A stretch of 64,000 bases of DNA from Trichomonas vaginalis G3 (lineage: Eukaryota; Parabasalia; Trichomonadida; Trichomonadidae): the NCBI RefSeq assembly GCF_026262505.1, contig NC_067205.1, forward strand, positions 7,936,001 through 8,000,000. Reading direction: 5' to 3'. The notes beneath the pieces are model-generated. The model saw only the letters and a program-made list of their open reading frames with translations. It was not told where the DNA came from and made no database searches. The translations under genes and the position numbers were made by a program. Of the stretch, positions 57,393-64,000 are shown piece by piece; within the stretch, counting starts at the first letter, position 1, and every line of letters begins with the position of its first letter.

Positions 57393-59758
57393 ATGGCTGA
57401 CGACAGTCTGTATCAACTAACTCAACTAGTCAAGCATAATGATTATTCTTCGGATTCATTAAATCAACTTTATCAATGCATAAGTACAATGACAGAAAGA
57501 TCAATTGGATGCTTGAATTGGGATAAATTTTTCAAAAAAATCACAGTGACTGATGAAGTTCTTTTACATTTTTTTGCATCCGTTTTAAACATTGAAAAGA
57601 TATCAGAATGTTTCAAGGATTCTATTTTTTATCACAATATTAATCTTGAAAAATTCAGTAATTTAACTGAAACAGAACAACAAACAATTTTAAATTCCTA
57701 CAAAGCGGATAAATTTACATATTACATAATGTGCTCACAAATTGTAAAATCAAACTGGAACAATTTATCCCAAACTTTAGTTAATATTGCAAATCAATAT
57801 TTGCCATTTTTAGATGAAGAAAAGCAAATATATATATTTACTGAAATAACTGGCAATTATCAAAATTTTGAAATTTCAGTTGCAAACTTGTTACTTTTTT
57901 ATGAAAACAATGAAGAAAAATTAAGCAACTGTTTTAATTTAACATTGTTCCAGCAAATTTATTCCAAAAATGGAATCGAGCAAATGATATTTTTTGCTGC
58001 AAATACAATTTGTTGCAATAACACTTCTATCAATTTTTACAATCTCCTTGTGTTGTAAACAGAAATTCATCAAAAGTGACACCTCAGAAAAGCTAAAATA
58101 TTGAATTTTTGGAACTTTTGATAGAGCACGTTTTTAAATATTAATTAAAGTAAATGTATATTTTGTAAAGATTCTTTTTAATAAAAAAATAAAATTTTGA
58201 AGAAGAACACAAAATCTTCTGAAAAATAATATCACATAAACTCATATTATTTTCTAATATAAACTATTTTATATAAAAATCAAATTCAATGATCTTAAAA
58301 GCGAAGGATAAACCTCAAAATTTACGAAATATAATGAGTGGGAATATAATGCTTATCTATCATAAAACCATATGAAATATCAATTTTTGCTTTACGCCTA
58401 ATTTTTGACGACAATTAGCAAAAAAATGTTAAATGTTAACACTCAGTCCATTTGAATATGAAAAATAAAATTGACTTTGATTAAATGTTTTTATTTATCA
58501 TGCAATTCTTCTTGCGACCAAAGATTTGAATAAAAGTTCAAAAAATAAGATAGCTTAAAAAATAATATACGGTAGTGTTTACTAATAGATGAATAGTATA
58601 TAAATTCTATTAAAATGGATTTGATCCAAAAAAATATAAAACCAAAAATAATTGTTATAATTTAAATGAAGAAGTAATTTAAAACGATTTTATTTATGAT
58701 CAAATTTTATATATTTTTTTGGATCAAATCCATTTTAATAGAATTTATATACTATTCATCTATTAGTAAACACTACCGTATATTATTTTTTAAGCTATCT
58801 TATTTTTTGAACTTTTATTCAAATCTTTGGTCGCAAGAAGAATTGCATGATAAATAAAAACATTTAATCAAAGTCAATTTTATTTTTCATATTCAAATGG
58901 ACTGAGTGTTAACATTTAACATTTTTTGCTAATTGTCGTCAAAAATTAGGCGTAAAGCAAAAATTGATATTTCATATGGTTTTATGATAGATAAGCATTA
59001 TATTCCCACTCATTATATTCGTAAATTTTGAGGTTTATCCTTCGCTTTTAAGATCATTGAATTTGATTTTTATATAAAATAGTTATATATTAGAAAATAA
59101 TATGAGTTTATGTGATATTATTTTTCAGAAGATTTCATTCTATATTCCTATGAAAAGTACTCTCAAAACTAACTTTTTCCTAATTATAATTAAATCTAGA
59201 ATATTGTATTATGCTTAGTATTATTTCATTTTTCTCATTCAATTTAGAATTTACAAATGTCAAAAAATTGAGAGCTGTCACTTTTGATGAATTTCTGTTT
59301 ATTACACTTGAAATTGAAGAAATGAATCCATTTGATTTTTTTATTTCTCAATTCAATATAAAGAGATATTAAATTGCGATGATTTTCCAAAAGTTACAGA
59401 AGTAATCACAGGTTTAATCTCAGCTTCAAATATTAATGCTATTATGCGAATTTGCCAAAAAATTTTGGATAAAATTACATTTTATAAATGTAATTATTGC
59501 CATATTACCTCAATATGGAATTTTATCACAAATGCAGCAATAATTCTTCCTGATGAAGATTTATTAATCAAATTATTAAAATTCATAGAAAAAACAGAAA
59601 AAGCAACAGATGAATTATTCGAACCGGAGAATGATTTGGGTTTCTATGAATATTTAAATTCGATTTTCTCAGATATTACATCTGCGAGAAATAAGCAATT
59701 TCTCTTGGAATTTCTAAATACCCATGAAGATGACTTCACTTATGATCAAACATTGTGA
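57393..59758 (+). pseudogene. Host gene of unknown function, split by a palindromic transposon
   Basis: From ATG 57393, 221 residues of helical, Asn/Leu/Phe-rich protein (MADDSLYQLTQLVKHN) run into the insertion at 58058. Beyond the insertion, coding character resumes and a clear frame runs from about 59372 to the stop at 59758 (VTEVITGLISASN, then NAIIRI-like and EDLLIKLLKFIEK). Codons just after the insertion are in another frame, shifted near a run of seven T, so the gene has decayed since the insertion. The helical Asn-rich style is common in lineage-specific trichomonad families; I do not recognise it. Confidence 0.5.
58058..59299. mobile_element. TA-flanked transposon that is one giant palindrome
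   Basis: The ends AACAGAAATTCATCAAAAGTGACA are inverted over about 24 bp, with TA on both sides (58056-58057 and 59300-59301). Two arms of about 430 bp (58211-58643 and 58706-59138) are reverse complements with only a few differences, separated by about 60 bp. There is no coding frame. It is a non-autonomous foldback or MITE-like element mobilised by a Tc1/mariner-type transposase. Confidence 0.85.
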
Positions 59759-61282
59759 GGTCATTTTTGATCAACAAATTAATTGAAATTCCGATCAAAA
59801 AAAATTCACAAATTGGATCAAAAAAATCGAATCTCAAGTTAAAAATAAAAAATTTCTACATTTTTATCAAATTTAGATTTTTTTTTCAAATCATGCGAAT
59901 TGATTGAATAATTGCATATTTTATCCCATGCATCTAGAAGTATGTGTAATATTTTTGCTTTCATCAAGAAATTGTCGAATTTGATCTTAATTTTTTTTGA
60001 AAAATATACTTTTAGAAAAAGAAATAGTGATTGAATAGCTGCCCATGCTGTAAAAGGGTTATTTTTACAAGTAAAAAAAATTGTTATTTTTCGAGCAAGT
60101 CGAGGCTTTTTTACCATCTTATTTTTGAAAAATTTACGAAAAAGTATATCTGAAAAAACGCTTCATTTTGATATCTTACAATGATAAAATACCAATGTTG
60201 CTGGGATATAATAGCTACACCTGGACATCTACTACATTAATGCGTATGACAGGTAAAGTTGATTTCAAAAGTATAGCCTGGAAAGATTACAATAAATCAA
60301 CGATAATTCAAAAAAATTTCTTATAAGTTAACATAATAAAAATTTAATTTTTATATTGCTTGTATTATACTTAAGTATATAATATATTTAAATCTTAGAA
60401 TGAAAATTCGGGACGCCCTAGCTATTCAATTTTCCCTTAGGACGCCCATAAACCTCTCAAAAATGTGATGTAAATATCACAATTTTGAGAAATTTACACT
60501 AGGACGCCTTAGGACGCCAACCCCCTTTTTTACCAGAACATTCGAATAAATCAATATTCAAATTTCTAAATTCGTGATCAAAATTTAATCAAGATATATT
60601 AAACAAAAGTTAGAAATGATGATTCGAGAATTTGATCGTTGACGTGAGAGCAAAAAAACGACAACCAAAGAAATAAAGGATTCATTATATAAAAAATATT
60701 GAATCAGTAGTATATATTTGTGTTCCTGTTTTGTTGAAGTGAATTAATTGATTTGAAATTTTCTGTTACCTTACGGGAAATTTGATAAGAAATTTTACTT
60801 AGTTCTCAAATAATTTTTCGATTAAATATTATTGTCCATATATTTATTATTAAAATAAACGCAAAAGAAGTTTTTTGAATTTAAAGGTATCTTGTATTTG
60901 TTTTGATATATAACTTGTAATATCAATGATTTTCGACGTGAAAATAATTTCATCTGTTTCAATTTTTTAAATTGAATTCCAACGAGTAATTGTTTTTATT
61001 ATCAGTTTAACCAATACTTAATTGGAAATATTAATTCGAGTTCGATAGAAATGATTATTTTTTGAAAGTCAATATAGGATGACGAATAAATAATAAATTT
61101 TGAATATTTTAAATGTACTTCCTATTTTAAACTGATAGGAGTTGCAAGGAGATATTTTTTCAGAAGATGTTCAATAATTGTGACAAACTGCTATACCTAT
61201 TCAAATGTGCTTCTTAAATTTTGTTAAGTTTGAATGTAGTTACGGGAAGTTTGAATACTCAAATTGCTCGAAAGTGACAACT
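59759..61282. other. Intergenic region, holds possible coding remnants and one GGCGTCCT repeat
   Basis: A minus-strand frame of 92 codons (59839-60117) and a plus-strand frame around 60150-60326 (CGC TTC ATT ... IPMLLGYNSYTW) look weakly protein-like, but neither shows a motif and both could be chance. The repeat at 60409-60522 is listed separately. Nothing else is seen. Confidence 0.35.
60409..60522 (-). repeat. Dispersed hairpin repeat with GGCGTCCT boxes (copy 2)
   Basis: Reverse complement of the type at 6434-6546: TTGGCGTCCTAAGGCGTCCT, then a hairpin (arms AAATTTCTCAAAA and a TTTTTGAGAGGTTT partner), then GGCGTCC boxes. The stem differs from copy 1 while the boxes agree. Confidence 0.7.
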
Positions 61283-61293
61283 TCATTCAAAAA

Positions 61294-61809
61294 ATGATTT
61301 CCAAATCTAGTATTGCTATGTCCGACAAACCAACTCAGTACAGAACCCTATTCACAGAGGAAGAAGATCGCCTTCTCAGGAAGTTAGTAGAACAATATGG
61401 TGAAAACCAATGGGAGTATCTTAGTAGACAGCTTGGAACAAGATCATCCCGTCAATGCAGAGAAAGATGGACAAACTACCTTAGTCCCAGACTTTCACAG
61501 GGCCCATGGTCAAGAGAAGAAGATAAACTTTTGTTCAATAAAGTTAAAAAATATGGTAAGAAGTGGGAATTATTAGTTAGATTCTTCCCAACAAGATCGC
61601 GCAATAACATTAAGAATAGATATAACACAGTAGTTAGAAAAGGACTTGGTCTTGGTTTAGAAGTGACAACTGTTGAAGGATTTATCTTATCTGCAGAACG
61701 TGTAGAATCAAGAAATAGACCTGCCACAAGTTCTAAAAAGGATATCAATCTTAACATCCCTCAACCTAATCCTATTGAAAAGTATTCCATCCAAAACTTC
61801 CTTATCTAA
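61294..61809 (+). CDS. Two-repeat Myb (R2R3-type) DNA-binding protein
   Basis: 171 residues from ATG 61294, 9 bases after the A of a TCATT initiator. Repeat one: FTEEEDRLLRKLVEQYG, then WEYLSRQLGTRSSRQCRERW. Repeat two: GPWSREEDKLLFNKVKKYG, then WELLVRFFPTRSRNNIKNRY; the tryptophans or aromatic replacements sit at the expected spacing and the recognition helices are RSSRQCRERW and RSRNNIKNRY. The rest is a short Ser/Pro-rich tail. Trichomonads have large families of such small Myb proteins; some bind MRE sites in promoters. A second Met at 61318 could also start. Confidence 0.9.
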   Translation: MISKSSIAMSDKPTQYRTLFTEEEDRLLRKLVEQYGENQWEYLSRQLGTRSSRQCRERWTNYLSPRLSQGPWSREEDKLLFNKVKKYGKKWELLVRFFPTRSRNNIKNRYNTVVRKGLGLGLEVTTVEGFILSAERVESRNRPATSSKKDINLNIPQPNPIEKYSIQNFLI

Positions 61810-62435
61810 GGACCTCACTGTGTTAATTCAATATGTTAGATTGTTGTTATGTTATTTATACTATAAACGTTAATTCATTCCGTTTTTAAAAAATACCATT
61901 TTTTAATATATAGGTAACCTTTAAAAAATATATGCGATCTAAGGTTATCCGTACACTATCTGACCGAAATATTAAATGTATAAAGTGAATTAGAGTTTAT
62001 TGAAACCTCCGATTTTTATCGTTGAGGATCATGGCTTTCTAATTATCGAATGTATCAATTTATGATATATAAATATTCAATTTGCCATTCAAAATGATTT
62101 ACTCTTTAAGATTTTGCACAAAATAAATTACGATCAGCAGTTAAGTGAATTTATGATTAGATTGCATATCTAATGATGTAAATTCTTATGTCCAAATCTT
62201 TATTCTAACTTACCTATAATTATAAATCAATTTCTATTCAATTAAGTTAATCATATCATCTTTGATATGAATTTATTAGCACTACATTCTTTCAGGGCGG
62301 AACCAAAGAGATACAGAGGATTTGAACAAAGCTGGATTTTGAAGCTAAATATTGCTTATTCTTTTATAATATTATTACCTTGATAAGTTTAAAAACATAT
62401 TTCTAATCGCTCTTATTGATTATTGAGTTAAAATT
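61810..62435. other. Intergenic, no gene seen
   Basis: AT-rich sequence between the Myb and LRR-like genes, with no repeat or RNA seen. Confidence 0.5.
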
Positions 62436-62449
62436 TCATAAGTTCGAAT

Positions 62450-63604
62450 ATGAGCTTTGAAGTGTCAGATATCGGCATAGACAATATCACGCTTCTCAAA
62501 GTTCCTCAGAGTGTGAAATTATTAAATATTTCTTTCTCTAATATTCATGACTTAGTTGGATTTGATTTTCATCCTAATCTTCAAAAATTTATTGCAGATT
62601 ATTCCAAAATTGAAACTCTAAAAGGTTTTAAATCAATAAGCAACTGTTATTCTGTATCTATGAAAGAAACTCCAGTATCAAAAAAGAAAAATTTTATATT
62701 ATCTCTTGTAATTTTATTTGGCGAAAGTTTAACAATCGTAAATGGTGCTTATGTACCAAATAAAATACGTTCACAGGCAAAAAAATATCCCGAAATTGCT
62801 AAAAAACTTATTAACGCAGGTTGGATTGCTCAATACCCTTGTCCTAACCAAAACGAGTTTGAATCATTAATGAATCAATACGAAATAGAAAATAACGATG
62901 TTACATTCACAGAACTTGATATATCTAATCAGTCAAACGATTTTGAGTTCGAAGAAGAAGAAATTGAAGAATTTGATACGGATAAAGTACTACAAGAATA
63001 CATACTAATGGAGCAGAAGGTATTTTTAAAGACTTTAGAACAGGCTGAAGATTTTTTGGAAAATGAAATGAAAGACATTCCTATTCAGGATAACATTTTC
63101 ACTGAAGACAGTATAAGGATGTCGAAATCAGCGAAAAATATGAATGGAAACTTGTCAGATAATAATGAAGTCTCATTTCGAGATAAAATACAACTTATTC
63201 TTGCATCATATGGTCATGAAGTTGACCAAAATAAGACGTCACGTTCAATTCTAGAAATTGTTGAAGATTTGCTTAAAATGCGGGAAGCTATCAATAGAGT
63301 TAAACAAAATCAGACTGAAAGCCAAGAAAAGAGTGAAGATACTGATACGAAAGATACTAATGAACAAAATATTTATGAAGATGACAAAGCAATCAAAAGT
63401 ACAGCCACGGACTTACCAAAAGACATTGATCAGATCTTGAAAGATGAAAATAGCGATGAATTTGATTTTGGTTATGATAATGAAGAAGAAGACTATTTGC
63501 GGAACTCAGAATTTGATTCTGATGGTGAAGAATCAGAACCACCACTAACTGAAGAGGAGTTAGCACTTGCAAATCAGGAGATTAAAAAATATGAGCTTAA
63601 ATAA
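62450..63604 (+). CDS. LRR-like protein with long acidic tail
   Basis: 384 residues from ATG 62450, 12 bases after the A of a TCATA initiator. Residues about 10-80 show irregular leucine-rich repeats of the SDS22/trichomonad type (VPQSVKLLNISFSNIHDL, then LQKFIADYSKIETLKGF), followed by a cap (ILSLVILFGESLTIVNG). From about residue 150 on it is highly acidic with helical segments (EEEEIEEFDTDKVL) and ends with DFGYDNEEEDYL and DSDGEESEPPLTEEE. Likely a nuclear or cytosolic scaffold; function unknown. Confidence 0.75.
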   Translation: MSFEVSDIGIDNITLLKVPQSVKLLNISFSNIHDLVGFDFHPNLQKFIADYSKIETLKGFKSISNCYSVSMKETPVSKKKNFILSLVILFGESLTIVNGAYVPNKIRSQAKKYPEIAKKLINAGWIAQYPCPNQNEFESLMNQYEIENNDVTFTELDISNQSNDFEFEEEEIEEFDTDKVLQEYILMEQKVFLKTLEQAEDFLENEMKDIPIQDNIFTEDSIRMSKSAKNMNGNLSDNNEVSFRDKIQLILASYGHEVDQNKTSRSILEIVEDLLKMREAINRVKQNQTESQEKSEDTDTKDTNEQNIYEDDKAIKSTATDLPKDIDQILKDENSDEFDFGYDNEEEDYLRNSEFDSDGEESEPPLTEEELALANQEIKKYELK

Positions 63605-64000
63605 TATTGTAATATGCTTTATTTTGTAAAAATATCTGTTTATTAAAAAGATTTAGATATATACGTAGTTGTTTATCCAATGTTATTACCTATTCAATTG
63701 AACGAATTTAGAAATGATAGATATATTGTTTGTTGAGAGATGTTCACAATTATGATGAGAATAATATGAAAATATCAATGCATAATAAGACATTTCATAT
63801 AATATATGATTTGATTTATCAAATCCAACCAAAATGATTCGATAAAATCAAATTTTTATCTAACACCAACAAAAATCATCAAAAAAAATCAAGATTTTAG
63901 GAACATTCTACAGAAAGAGTTTCTTATTTCTTGATTAAAAAGCTTAATCTCATGAAGATCGTCATGAATATCCACATTCAAAATTCAAAGATATACAAAT
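63605..64000. other. Intergenic to window end, no gene seen
   Basis: AT-rich sequence with no frame or repeat of note. Confidence 0.5.

Noticed and set aside
59839-60117. A 92-codon minus-strand frame
   Set aside because: Lys/Phe/Ile-rich with no motif; it could be chance in AT-rich DNA or a decayed remnant, so I did not call it a gene.

Overview
The window looks like nuclear DNA of a parabasalid (trichomonad) protist. The host DNA is very AT-rich and intron-poor. Several start codons lie about 7-12 bases after a TCA(Y)(W) initiator, the trichomonad Inr element. The host genes belong to classes typical of Trichomonas and Tritrichomonas: a Pmp-like repeat surface protein, an F5/8C-like protein, a two-repeat Myb protein and an LRR-like protein. 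I cannot tell the genera apart from this sequence alone.

Layout. 1-6 kb holds host genes: a Pmp-like gene split by a TA-flanked transposon, an F5/8C-like gene, an acidic AT-hook/SAP-like gene and a redox-inactive PDI-like ER protein. 6-13 kb is a pile of small DNA transposons: a MULE-like element with a perfect 10-bp target duplication nested inside a TTAA-flanked element, a second TTAA-flanked element beside it, and a decayed MULE transposase. Two paralogous gene fragments also lie here, each near a three-copy tandem repeat of 121 bp.

13.3-57.1 kb is a nest of Polinton/Maverick elements. The outer element (P2) ends at 57058 and carries a 22.7-kb sister element (P1, 13672-36405) inside its left terminal repeat. 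A remnant of a third copy (P0, 13290-13595) lies at the far left, and the whole block is flanked by the 6-bp duplication TATAAT. P1 and P2 share nearly the same core: double-jelly-roll-type major capsid protein, a protein-primed DNA polymerase B with an extra Cys/His domain, KilA-N protein, retroviral-type integrase, a huge phage-like tail-collar fibre, A32-type packaging ATPase and many small proteins. Both are broken in several genes but look young. Their terminal repeats and terminal genes differ, and P1 has a two-gene cassette that P2 lacks.

57.1-64 kb returns to host DNA: the 167-bp tandem repeat that was the Polinton target, a host gene split by a transposon made almost wholly of one giant palindrome, a Myb protein and an LRR-like acidic protein.

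The least expected features inside the Polintons are: a conserved tRNA-like sequence with pol III A and B boxes; short GC-rich hairpins present in one sister and absent from the other, including in frame inside a gene; terminal hairpins whose stems differ in sequence but keep pairing; and a phage-type trimeric fibre.
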